DNA of 64,000 bases. Source: Luteibacter sp. UNCMF331Sha3.1 (GTDB taxonomy: Bacteria; Pseudomonadota; Gammaproteobacteria; Xanthomonadales; Rhodanobacteraceae). The position numbers and the translations under genes are program-made. Within the stretch, counting starts at the first letter, position 1, and the number at the start of each line of letters is the position of its first letter. Below the pieces are notes generated by a model, which worked only from the letters and a program-made list of their open reading frames with translations, was not told the DNA's origin and made no database searches. Shown here piece after piece: positions 15,862 through 24,666 of this stretch. Location: NCBI RefSeq assembly GCF_900109915.1, contig NZ_FOBU01000001.1, forward strand, positions 306,558 through 370,557. Reading direction: 5' to 3'.

Positions 15862-17036
15862 TCGCGTACCTCAACGCGCTCGGGCTCGCGTGCTCGCTGG
15901 GCGTCGGCAAGGCCGACGTCGCCGAGGCCCTGTTCGGCGCATCGCCCGACGGCCTCCGCGAGCTCGATGGCTGGGTCCCGGGACGCAGGCTGCCGCTCGG
16001 CAGCGTGGACGCGGCGCTGCCCGACATGCCCGGGCACCTCGTGCATCGGGACACCCGCAACAATCGCCTGCTGATGCTCGCGGCGCGTGAGATCGAAGAC
16101 GACATCCGTGCGGCCATCGGGCGCTTCGGCGCGGCGCGCATCGGTGTCGTCGTCGGCACCAGCACCACCGGAATCGAGGAAGCGACCCACGGCATCGCCG
16201 CGCGCGGCGTCACGGGTGCGTGGCCCGAAGCCTATCGCTACGCCGACCAGGAGCTCGGCGCGCCCGCCGCGTTCCTCTCGGAATGGCTCGGCATCGCCGG
16301 GCCGTCGTACGGTATCTCCACCGCGTGCACGTCCGGCGCACGCGCGCTGCTCACCGCGCGGAGGCTCCTGCGCCTGGGCCTCTGCGACGCCGTGCTCTGC
16401 GGCGGCGCCGACACGCTCTGCCGCCTGGCGACGAACGGTTTCCATGCGCTCGAAGCCATCGCGCCCGAGCGCTGTCTGCCGTTCTCGCGTGCTCGTGGCG
16501 GCATCAACATCGGCGAGGCCGCCGCGTTGTTCCTCATGACGCGCGACGCCGCGCCCGTGGCCTTCCTCGGTGGCGGCGCGAGTTCCGACGCGTACCATAT
16601 GTCGTCGCCCGAACCCGACGGACGGGGAGCCACCGAAGCGATGCGCCTCGCGCTCGCGGCGGCGGGCATCGACGCCGGAGACATCGACTACGTGAACCTG
16701 CATGGCACCGCCACCGAACACAACGACGCCATGGAAAGCCATGCCGTTGCGGCCACGTTCGCCCGACCCGTCCCGTGCTCGTCCACGAAGGCGCTGACCG
16801 GCCACACCCTGGGCGCGGCCGGCGCGCTCGAAGCGGCGTTCTGCTGGCTGGCGCTGAACGATGCCGGACGACGGCTCCCGCCGCACGTATGGGATGGCGT
16901 GGCCGACCCGACGCTGCCGCCGCTGGCGTTCACGCGCGCCGGCGACACGCTGGCTCCGGGACGCCGGCACCTGATGAGCAACTCCTTCGCGTTCGGCGGC
17001 AACAACGCGAGCCTCGTGCTGGCGGGGGACGCATGA
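15858..17036 (+). CDS. Beta-ketoacyl-ACP synthase (KS 3)
   Basis: A 392-residue ketosynthase with an intact triad: Cys about 157 in ISTACTSGARALL, His in NLHGTATEHNDAMES, His in KALTGHTLGAAGALEAA, and C-terminal SNSFAFGGNNASLVL. It begins MIAYLNALGLACSLGVG, a start typical of the third KS of aryl polyene clusters, thought to prime the pathway or act early. It is coupled to both neighbours by ATGA overlaps. Confidence 0.9.
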   Translation: MIAYLNALGLACSLGVGKADVAEALFGASPDGLRELDGWVPGRRLPLGSVDAALPDMPGHLVHRDTRNNRLLMLAAREIEDDIRAAIGRFGAARIGVVVGTSTTGIEEATHGIAARGVTGAWPEAYRYADQELGAPAAFLSEWLGIAGPSYGISTACTSGARALLTARRLLRLGLCDAVLCGGADTLCRLATNGFHALEAIAPERCLPFSRARGGINIGEAAALFLMTRDAAPVAFLGGGASSDAYHMSSPEPDGRGATEAMRLALAAAGIDAGDIDYVNLHGTATEHNDAMESHAVAATFARPVPCSSTKALTGHTLGAAGALEAAFCWLALNDAGRRLPPHVWDGVADPTLPPLAFTRAGDTLAPGRRHLMSNSFAFGGNNASLVLAGDA

Positions 17037-17506
17037 CGCTCTGGCCCATCGATCAGCTGCTCCCGCACGCGGGCCGCATGATCCTCCTCGATCGCGTCGT
17101 CGCATGGGATGCCGAGCGCATCGTCGTCGAACGCGCGGTGCGCGCCGGCGACGCGTTCGTCGACGCCGGCGGCCTGCCCGCCTGGGCGGGGGTGGAACTG
17201 ATGGCGCAGGCCATCGCCGCATGGAACGGTTGCCAGGTGCTCGCCGCCGGCGGCGACGTCCGTCCGGGATTCCTCCTCGGCACGCGCTCCTACCGCGCCG
17301 ACGTCGACACGTTTCCTCCGGGCACCCGCCTCACCATCGAAGCCGTGCGCCAGTTCCACGACGACGACGGCATGGGCGCCTTCGCCTGCCGCATCGACGC
17401 GCCCGGCATGCATGCCGAGGCACGCCTCACCGTCTTCAGCCCACCGGATCCGACGCCCTTCCTCGATCCGCGTCATCCACTCGATTCCCGGGGTACCCCA
17501 CCATGA
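17033..17506 (+). CDS. 3-hydroxyacyl-ACP dehydratase (ApeP-like hotdog)
   Basis: A 157-residue hotdog protein. LLPHAGRMILLDRVV near the N-terminus holds the catalytic His and GLPAWAGVELMAQAIAAWNG the central helix with Glu. Dehydration of 3-hydroxyacyl-ACP creates each double bond of the polyene. Together with the dehydratase part at 13.4-13.7 kb it makes the two dehydratases usual in this pathway. Coupled by ATGA overlaps to KS 3 and the ketoreductase. Confidence 0.88.
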   Translation: MTLWPIDQLLPHAGRMILLDRVVAWDAERIVVERAVRAGDAFVDAGGLPAWAGVELMAQAIAAWNGCQVLAAGGDVRPGFLLGTRSYRADVDTFPPGTRLTIEAVRQFHDDDGMGAFACRIDAPGMHAEARLTVFSPPDPTPFLDPRHPLDSRGTPP

Positions 17507-18231
17507 CCGACACCGTTCTCGTCACCGGCTCCAGCCGTGGCATCGGCCGCGCCATCGCGCTGAACCTCGCCGACGCCGGTTACGACCTCGTGCTGCATTG
17601 CCGTTCACGGCGGGACGAGGCCGAAGCGGTGCAGCAAGCCATCGCCGCGAAGGGTCGCGCGGCGCGCGTGCTGCAGTTCGACGTCGCCGACCGTGCGGCT
17701 ACGGCCGCCGCGCTGGAAGCCGATGTCGCCGCCCATGGCGCGTACTACGGCGTCGTCTGCAATGCCGGCCTCACCCGCGACGGCGCGTTTCCGGGCCTCA
17801 CCGCCGACGACTGGGACCAGGTGCTCCGCACGAACCTCGACGGCTTCTACAACGTGCTGCACCCGCTCGCGATGCCGATGATCCGGCGCCGCGCCGCGGG
17901 TCGCATCGTCTGCATCACGTCGGTCTCGGGCCTGATCGGCAACCGCGGCCAGGTGAATTACAGCGCGTCGAAGGCCGGCGTCATCGGCGCGGCGAAAGCC
18001 CTGGCCGTCGAACTGGCGAAGCGCAGGATCACCGTGAACTGCGTCGCCCCGGGCCTCATCGATACCGACATGCTCGATCCCGACGTTCCCGTCGAGCAGA
18101 TCCTGAAGGTCATCCCGATGGAACGCACCGGCACGCCCGAGGACGTCGCCGCGGCCGTGCGCTTCCTCATGAGCCCGGAAGCCGGCTACATCACGCGACA
18201 GGTGCTGGCGGTGAACGGCGGCCTCTGCTGA
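17503..18231 (+). CDS. 3-oxoacyl-ACP reductase (FabG-like ketoreductase)
   Basis: A 242-residue short-chain dehydrogenase. NADPH site LVTGSSRGIGRAIAL, VCNAGLTRDG, catalytic Ser in ITSVSGLIGN and YxxxK in NYSASKAGVIG, and the C-terminal AGYITRQVLAVNGGL expected of FabG proteins. It reduces 3-oxoacyl-ACP during polyene elongation. It is the last of the genes in the overlapping chain; the FUSC gene begins 29 bases later. Confidence 0.92.
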   Translation: MTDTVLVTGSSRGIGRAIALNLADAGYDLVLHCRSRRDEAEAVQQAIAAKGRAARVLQFDVADRAATAAALEADVAAHGAYYGVVCNAGLTRDGAFPGLTADDWDQVLRTNLDGFYNVLHPLAMPMIRRRAAGRIVCITSVSGLIGNRGQVNYSASKAGVIGAAKALAVELAKRRITVNCVAPGLIDTDMLDPDVPVEQILKVIPMERTGTPEDVAAAVRFLMSPEAGYITRQVLAVNGGLC

Positions 18232-18260
18232 CCGTTACGCGCTGCGGTTAAGCTGCACCG

Positions 18261-20363
18261 ATGCCGTCCCTGCGCACGCTCGTCCAATCCGACCGCTTCG
18301 CCGATGTCGTGCGCGTGTGCCTCGCGCTCGGCGGCATCGTCGTGTGGTGCGCGGCGAGGGGAACGGGCCAGGCGCTCGTGCCCGCGCTACTGGGTGCGAT
18401 CGCGTGCGCCCTCGCCGAAACGGAAGACGCGTGGTGGGGCCGCCTCCGTGGACTCGTCGTCACGCTGATCTGCTTCGCCGCCGCCGCGGTCGTGGTGAAG
18501 GCGTCGATCGACACGCCGCCGCTGTTCGCCGTGGTGCTCGCGACGGGCACTTTCGTACTCGTGATGCTCGGCGCGGCCAGCGGACGCTACGCGACCATCG
18601 CCACGGCGACGCTGATTCTCTCCTTGTACACGATGATCGCGTCGGACGCCGTGAGGCCCGCGTCGCCGGACTGGCGCGACACCGAAGCACTGCTGTGCGG
18701 TGCGGCGTGGTACGGCCTGCTCTCGCTGCTCTGGAGCGCGCTCGCACCGCAGCGCGCCGTGCGCCATGCACTCGCACGCCTGTTCACGTCGCTCGCCGCC
18801 CTGATGGAAGCGCGCGCCGCGCTGTTCGAACCGGTGCGCGGGATCGATCGCGACGCGCTCGCGATCGCGTTCTCGCGCCATCATCGCGACACCGTGGACG
18901 CACTGGCGGCGGCACGTGTCGCGCTGCTCGACCGGATCGGACGCCGCCAGCCGCGCGGGCGATCGGCGGCGCGACTGGCGATGTTCTTCGTGGCGCAGGA
19001 CATCCACGAACGCGTGAGTTCCTCGCATCATCCCTACGACGAACTCGCCGACGCGCTCTACCACAGCGACGTGATGTTCCGTTTCGGCCTCCTGCTCCGC
19101 CAGCAGGCGGTCGCATGCCGCGCGCGCGCCGATGCCATCCGGAACGGCAGACCACTCGCACCCATCGCCCCGCCTCGCGGCGCGCTCGACGACGTGCGCG
19201 ACGCGATCGCCTGGGAGCGTCGCCACCGCGACCCGAACCCGGCACTCGACGATGCGCTGAGCGCGCTCCTCGCGAACATGGCCGCGCTGCAGGATGCCAT
19301 CGGCAACGAGGGAAGCCTGAGCGCGGAGGCCGACAATGCCCTGCAGGACAACGAGCCGGATTCCTTGCGCGAGGCGTTCGCGCGCATCCGCGTGCGCCTG
19401 AACCGCCGGTCCATGCACTTCCGCCATGCGGTGCGGCTCGCCACCGGCATGCTCGGCGGCTACGTGCTCATGCAGCTGCTACATCCCAGCCATGGCTACT
19501 GGATCCTTCTGACCACCCTATTCGTCTGCCAGCCGGGCTATGGGGCCACGCGCCGTCGCACCGTGCAGCGGATCGCCGGAACCGTCGTCGGCCTCGTCGC
19601 CGGATGGGCGATGCTCCGCCTGCTGCCCGGCGGCGACTGGCGACTGCCCGCGATCGTCGCCTCGGGCGCCGCGTTCTTCGCGTTCCGTCTGCGCCGGTAC
19701 GCGCAGGCGACCGCGGTCATCACGCTGTTCGTGGTGCTTTGCTTCGATCTCGTCGGTGCCGGCTACGAGGCCATCGGCCCACGGCTACTGGATACCCTGC
19801 TCGGGGCCTTCGTCGCCGTCGTGGTGATCCGGTTCGTGCTACCCGACTGGCGCGTCCGTCGACTCGACGAGATCGTGGCGGACGCGCTGCTCGCGTATGC
19901 GCGCTACCTGCAGGCGATCGCGGCCCAGTACGCGACCGGCAAGCGGGACGACCTTCCGTATCGCATCGCGCGGCGCGACGCGCATGCGGCGCAGGCGGCC
20001 GTCGCAGGCAACGTGACCGAACTGCTGGCCGAACCGGGCCATCCGCCGGCACGCGGCGAACAGGCGCTGCGCCTGGTCTCCGCCCTGCAGGCCGGCCTGT
20101 CCCATCTGTCGACCCTGGGCTCCCATCGGCAGGCATTGCCGGCGGACGACGCGCGCCTCGCCCTTGGGCAGGCGACCGACCTGGCTCACCGGTTCGACGC
20201 CCTCGCGGAGCACGTCCGCGCCGGGACCGCCGAGCGTCTCATCGGCACCCTGCGCGATCCGTTCGACGACGGCGAGACATCCGACGCGCTCCGGCTCGTA
20301 CGCGGCCAGTACCGCCTGCTGGCCGCGGTGCACGACCGCATCGCGGCCCTGCCGCCCATCTAG
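18261..20363 (+). CDS. YccS/FUSC-family inner membrane protein (aromatic acid transporter-like)
   Basis: A 700-residue protein with two sets of membrane segments, near residues 10-150 and 390-525, each followed by a soluble helical part. The signature [20 protein letters not shown] followed by RTVQRIAG is that of the YccS/FUSC family, which includes fusaric acid and aromatic carboxylic acid efflux proteins. It follows the ketoreductase by 29 bases in the same direction, so it is probably read with the pigment operon. Aryl polyene clusters usually carry an MMPL-type exporter, which I do not find here; export of an aromatic precursor or product by this protein is a reasonable guess but not shown. 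Confidence 0.82.
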   Translation: MPSLRTLVQSDRFADVVRVCLALGGIVVWCAARGTGQALVPALLGAIACALAETEDAWWGRLRGLVVTLICFAAAAVVVKASIDTPPLFAVVLATGTFVLVMLGAASGRYATIATATLILSLYTMIASDAVRPASPDWRDTEALLCGAAWYGLLSLLWSALAPQRAVRHALARLFTSLAALMEARAALFEPVRGIDRDALAIAFSRHHRDTVDALAAARVALLDRIGRRQPRGRSAARLAMFFVAQDIHERVSSSHHPYDELADALYHSDVMFRFGLLLRQQAVACRARADAIRNGRPLAPIAPPRGALDDVRDAIAWERRHRDPNPALDDALSALLANMAALQDAIGNEGSLSAEADNALQDNEPDSLREAFARIRVRLNRRSMHFRHAVRLATGMLGGYVLMQLLHPSHGYWILLTTLFVCQPGYGATRRRTVQRIAGTVVGLVAGWAMLRLLPGGDWRLPAIVASGAAFFAFRLRRYAQATAVITLFVVLCFDLVGAGYEAIGPRLLDTLLGAFVAVVVIRFVLPDWRVRRLDEIVADALLAYARYLQAIAAQYATGKRDDLPYRIARRDAHAAQAAVAGNVTELLAEPGHPPARGEQALRLVSALQAGLSHLSTLGSHRQALPADDARLALGQATDLAHRFDALAEHVRAGTAERLIGTLRDPFDDGETSDALRLVRGQYRLLAAVHDRIAALPPI

Positions 20364-20457
20364 GGACGCCCCGGATTGCTGCGTCGCGCCGTGGCTTGAC
20401 GGTGTCCGCACGCTACGATGGGTAGCTTTTTCAACGCTTACCCCCGGAGTTGCTTGC

Positions 20458-21615
20458 ATGCGCCCGTTTTCCCTCGGTGAAGACCTCGACCTCCTGCGCG
20501 AAAGCGTCCACGCCTTCGCCGAGAAGGAAATCGCGCCGCGCGCCGACCGCATCGACCGCGAAAACGTGTTTCCGGAAGACCTCTGGCGCAAGTTCGGCGA
20601 GATGGGGCTGCTGGGTGTCACCATCCCCGAGGAATACGGCGGCTCCGGCCTCGGCTTCCTCGCGCACATGGTCGCCATGGAAGAGATCTCGCGCGCGTCG
20701 GCCTCGGTCGGCCTGTCGTACGGCGCGCATTCCAATCTGTGCGTGCAGAACATCTACCACAACGGCAACGACGCACAGCGCCGGAAGTACCTCCCGAAAC
20801 TCGCCAGCGGCGAGTGGGTGGGCGCGCTCGCGATGAGCGAGCCCGGGGCCGGCTCCGACGTCGTCGGCTCGATGAGCTGCCACGCCGAGCAGAAGGGCGA
20901 CGTCTGGGTCGCCAACGGCACCAAGATGTGGATCACCAACGGCCCCGACGCCGACGTGCTGCTGGTCTACATGCGCACCGCGCCTCGCCCGGCCGGCAGT
21001 CGCTGCATGACCGCCTTCATCGTCGAAAAAGGCATGAAGGGTTTCTCCACGGCCCAGAAGCTCGACAAGCTCGGCATGCGCGGCTCGAACACCTGCGAGC
21101 TGGTCTTCGACAACTGCGAGATCCCGGCGGAAAACATCGTCGGCGAGGTGAACGAAGGCGTGCGCGTGCTCATGGGTGGCCTCGATACCGAGCGCCTCGT
21201 GCTCTCGGGCGGCCCGATCGGCATCATGCAGTCGGCGATGGACCTCGTGCTTCCCTACGTGCGCGAGCGCAAACAGTTTAATGCGCCGATCGGCACGTTC
21301 GGCATGATGCAGGCCAAGGTCGCCGACATGTACACCGCGCTGCAGTCGTCGCGCGGTTTCGCCTACATGGTGGCGCAGCAGTTCGACAATGGCGTGAAGT
21401 CGCGCATCGATCCGGCCGCCTGCCTGCTCAACGCGTCGACGAACGCCGTGAAGGTCGCGCTGGAAGCGATTCAGGCGCTCGGCGGCAACGGCTACATCAA
21501 CGAGTTCCCGGCGGGCCGCCTGCTACGCGACGCGAAGCTCTACGAGATCGGTGCCGGCACCAATGAAATCCGCCGCATGCTGATCGGCCGCGAGCTGTTC
21601 CACGGCAAGTCGTAA
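20458..21615 (+). CDS. Isovaleryl-CoA dehydrogenase
   Basis: A 385-residue acyl-CoA dehydrogenase. The catalytic Glu245 sits in [16 protein letters not shown], the position peculiar to isovaleryl-CoA dehydrogenases. Other motifs: [23 protein letters not shown], and C-terminal [13 protein letters not shown] with [16 protein letters not shown]. It oxidises isovaleryl-CoA to 3-methylcrotonyl-CoA in leucine breakdown, passing electrons through FAD to ETF. ATG 20458 has GGAG 8 bases upstream. The next pathway enzyme, methylcrotonyl-CoA carboxylase (beta subunit), lies at 29.2 kb, separated by the two autotransporter genes. It ends at a bidirectional terminator. Confidence 0.93.
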   Translation: MRPFSLGEDLDLLRESVHAFAEKEIAPRADRIDRENVFPEDLWRKFGEMGLLGVTIPEEYGGSGLGFLAHMVAMEEISRASASVGLSYGAHSNLCVQNIYHNGNDAQRRKYLPKLASGEWVGALAMSEPGAGSDVVGSMSCHAEQKGDVWVANGTKMWITNGPDADVLLVYMRTAPRPAGSRCMTAFIVEKGMKGFSTAQKLDKLGMRGSNTCELVFDNCEIPAENIVGEVNEGVRVLMGGLDTERLVLSGGPIGIMQSAMDLVLPYVRERKQFNAPIGTFGMMQAKVADMYTALQSSRGFAYMVAQQFDNGVKSRIDPAACLLNASTNAVKVALEAIQALGGNGYINEFPAGRLLRDAKLYEIGAGTNEIRRMLIGRELFHGKS

Positions 21616-21632
21616 GGCGAAAGCATCGAAAG

Positions 21633-21658
21633 AAAAAGGGCCCCGAGGGGCCCTTTTT
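21633..21658. terminator. Bidirectional rho-independent terminator
   Basis: Perfect 12-bp inverted repeat AAAAAGGGCCCC / GGGGCCCTTTTT with a 2-base centre, so T runs exist on both strands. It lies between convergent isovaleryl-CoA dehydrogenase and the autotransporter. Confidence 0.9.
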
Positions 21659-21661
21659 CGT

Positions 21662-24511
21662 TTACCACGTCATCCGGAACGTCGCACTCGCCGAGCGCGA
21701 GTGATCCCGATCGGCGAAGCGCTGATCGACATCGACGCCGATCTGCGTACGCTCGCTCATGTCCCAGCCGAGGGTCATGCCCGCCACGCCAGCGCGGCGC
21801 GAGAGGCCGATGCCGTCGACCGGCGCCCACTGCGCGATGCCGTTGTAGCGCGCTGAGAACACCTCGCCCTTCGTGGCGAAGGCATTCTGCCAGCCCAGCT
21901 TGGCGTCGAGGTGCAGCTTGCCGACGTTGGTCAGCCACGAGGCCCCCGCGCGAAGGCCGAAACCGGCCTGCCAGCGCGACGTCGTCTGGCCGTTGGCACT
22001 GAGGCCGAAGCCCTGGCCGCCGAGTTCCTGGAAGCCGTCGCGACGGATGCTGGCGTATTCCACGTTAGCGAACGGCGTGAGCGAGAACGCGCCCGCGGTC
22101 GTGCGATAGCCGACTTCACCGTAAGCGGCGTTGTAATGCCCCGTGTTGTCGCCGCCGGCGAACGACGCCTGGTCGCCGAATCGCAGCAGGCGCTGCGTGG
22201 TACCACGGAACGTGCCGAAGCCGAGACGACCGACGCCGTACCAGTTGGCGCCGCGCGAACCCGCGTAGAGCATGCTTTCCGTCGAGCGGCTGCGCTGGCG
22301 ATCGAAATTCCCCGACAGCTGCCCGTTGCTCTGCATCTGCGCGAACGCGACGCCCGCGAAACCGTTGGCGCCGATGCGGATATCGTTACCCGCCAGCCCG
22401 CCGGCGAGGTTGAAACCGACGCTGCCGAAGCCGGAGCGGCTGAGACCACCCTGCCCGTTCAGCGACTGCATCCACGCACCGCCAGCCCCGTCCTTGTCCA
22501 GGTGCCCGATCAGGGCGTCGTTGCCGGCCTCGATACCCGCCAGCGTCACTGCGGTGCTCGCTGCGTAGAGCTGGCCCGAGAGCGATTCGAGCGATGCCTG
22601 CGCCACCTTCGTGTCAGCCGACTGCTGGATGCCGCCGGCGGCGAGCAGCGTGCCCGTCGCGAACGACGAACCATTGTTCGTGGGATCGGCGAGGCTGCGC
22701 TCGATCTGCTGGAACGCGCCGTCCAGTCGCTGCGCGGACGACTGCGCGGCGGCGGACTGGCTCATCGAATTGCTGGCGACCTGGGTCACGCTGAGGGTGG
22801 AGGTGTCGATCCAGACTTCGGACGGCAGGTACTGCAACGTGGCATTGAGGAACACGCCGGCTGCGAGCGTCGTCGAAGTGAACTTGCCCGAGATCGACTG
22901 TGCCGTCAGAACCTGCTGGTGTGTCGTGGGTACATAGCCCGGGATCGCGCCGGCGACATAGAAGTTGCCGGCAAGCTGCGCGGTACCGCTGACGATGAGC
23001 GGCGCACCGAGCAGTTGCGACAGTCGGCCGGTTGGCGTCTGCAGATAGTTACCCGTGATGTGCGTCGATGTCTCGGTCGTCTGCAGGATGGACGATACGC
23101 TTGTGTCGCCGCCGATGTCGCCGTGCACGATCGCGCGCGCCGAGCTACCGACGGACAAGGCGCCAGGGATGCCGTGCATCGTCTCGAGGGTGAGACTCGA
23201 GCTCACGGAGGTGAGGCCGGTATAGGTGTTCGTACCGCTCAGTGTCAGTTTCGAATCGCCGTACACGCTGAGCCCGCCGGCACCGGAGATGTCGTTCGCG
23301 AACTCGCCGTTACGACCGTAGAAGCTCGCTTCGAACAGGCCCCAGTCGAGCTTCGCCGGACCACGGATCGCGCGACCCACGTTGAGGCGCCCGTAGCCGT
23401 AGACTGCATCCGGGCCAGGATCGCCGAGATCGTCCGCCGTTCCGAGCAACACGGTCCTTACGCCGTTGAGGCTGAGACCCGGGAACGCCTGTGCCACGAC
23501 CGCAGCGGCACCCGATACCTGCGGCGCGGCGAACGACGTGCCGGCACCATAGACATGCGAGATCTTGTCGGCGGTCGCATCGGGCGCGGTCACGATAATG
23601 GTGCCCGGGGCGGCCAGGCAGTAGTTCTTCGCCACGCCGCAACGATTCGAATACGACGCGATCTGACTCGTGTTGTCGCTGTCGAGCGCGACCACGGTGA
23701 GCCAGCCTTGCTCGAGGTTCGACACGAGGCTCGGCAGTTTGGCGATCGTCGAAGGATCTGATTTTCCTTCGTTACCCGCCGCGAAGACGAAGAGCGAGTA
23801 ACCGAACCGGGCGGCGAGATACGCGTCGCCGAAAGTGTCGCTCGTATCCTTGTCAGTTTCGTCCCAGTAGATGCCGCCCCACGAGTTGTTGATGATCGTG
23901 GCGCCGGCGGCGCGCAGCTTGTCGTTCACGTCGCCGAGCGGATCTGACGAGGTGACCTTGTTGCCCTTGCCGGAACCGTCGTCCTTCGGTTCCTTGTCCG
24001 CGATGATGCGCGCCGAGACCAGGTTGGCATCGGGTGCCACGCCGCCCACGAAGTTGCCGACCGGTCGCCCCGCCGCGACCTCCGCGACGAACGTGCCGTG
24101 ACCGAGCACGTCGCCCACGGCGAGATTGTTCGCGGCGGGATCGACGTAATTGAATTGGGGGCCGACGCGGCCGGCAAGCGCCGGGTTGTTCGCGTTGATG
24201 CCCGAATCGGCGATACCGATCGTGACGCCCTTGCCCGTGAACCCGGCATCGTGCGCCGGCTTCACGTTGGTCGCGACGATCTGCACGTCCACCGGCGGCT
24301 GCTTGATCGAGGCGCCGGTCGAAGGCGTCTTCGGGATGTTGAAGTTGGTATTGGCGTCGCTGGGGAGGTTGTTCGACGGGACGGAGCCCCCCGGAATGTT
24401 CGAACTGCGGATACCGCTACCACCACCGCCGCCACCGCAGGCGGTCAGTCCGACGCTCACGCAGATGGCAAGCGCGAGTTCGCGCCGACGCGGCAATTGC
24501 ACCGTATTCAT
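21662..24511 (-). CDS. Lipidated subtilisin-like autotransporter (S8 protease, NalP/SphB1-like)
   Basis: A 949-residue surface protease. A lipoprotein signal is seen (SVGLTAC with Cys25, followed by a Gly run). The subtilase triad is complete: Asp102 in GIADSGINANNP, His138 in VLGHGTFVAEVA, Ser326 in AGTSFAAPQVSG, with NNSWGG and AAGNEG between. The passenger then has beta-helix-like strands with autotransporter-associated pattern (TLSGTNTYTGLTSV). The last 270 residues form the beta-barrel, ending FRMTW with the terminal aromatic. Lipidated subtilisin autotransporters such as NalP and SphB1 process other surface proteins. GGGGAAC precedes ATG 24511. A broken paralogue lies directly upstream. 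Targets are unknown. Confidence 0.92.
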   Translation of the reverse strand: MNTVQLPRRRELALAICVSVGLTACGGGGGGSGIRSSNIPGGSVPSNNLPSDANTNFNIPKTPSTGASIKQPPVDVQIVATNVKPAHDAGFTGKGVTIGIADSGINANNPALAGRVGPQFNYVDPAANNLAVGDVLGHGTFVAEVAAGRPVGNFVGGVAPDANLVSARIIADKEPKDDGSGKGNKVTSSDPLGDVNDKLRAAGATIINNSWGGIYWDETDKDTSDTFGDAYLAARFGYSLFVFAAGNEGKSDPSTIAKLPSLVSNLEQGWLTVVALDSDNTSQIASYSNRCGVAKNYCLAAPGTIIVTAPDATADKISHVYGAGTSFAAPQVSGAAAVVAQAFPGLSLNGVRTVLLGTADDLGDPGPDAVYGYGRLNVGRAIRGPAKLDWGLFEASFYGRNGEFANDISGAGGLSVYGDSKLTLSGTNTYTGLTSVSSSLTLETMHGIPGALSVGSSARAIVHGDIGGDTSVSSILQTTETSTHITGNYLQTPTGRLSQLLGAPLIVSGTAQLAGNFYVAGAIPGYVPTTHQQVLTAQSISGKFTSTTLAAGVFLNATLQYLPSEVWIDTSTLSVTQVASNSMSQSAAAQSSAQRLDGAFQQIERSLADPTNNGSSFATGTLLAAGGIQQSADTKVAQASLESLSGQLYAASTAVTLAGIEAGNDALIGHLDKDGAGGAWMQSLNGQGGLSRSGFGSVGFNLAGGLAGNDIRIGANGFAGVAFAQMQSNGQLSGNFDRQRSRSTESMLYAGSRGANWYGVGRLGFGTFRGTTQRLLRFGDQASFAGGDNTGHYNAAYGEVGYRTTAGAFSLTPFANVEYASIRRDGFQELGGQGFGLSANGQTTSRWQAGFGLRAGASWLTNVGKLHLDAKLGWQNAFATKGEVFSARYNGIAQWAPVDGIGLSRRAGVAGMTLGWDMSERTQIGVDVDQRFADRDHSRSASATFRMTW

Positions 24512-24666
24512 TTTGTTCCCCTGGTCCCGACATCAATGTCCGTGCCCGCGGTCCGTGGGCACACCCTGTGGCCGATGGTGCCACAAGATCCAGGCATAAA
24601 TATCAACGACATCGGTGGAATGTGCGCTGGCGCACGGCCGGCCCGCGCGGGCCGGTCGTGCCTTTC

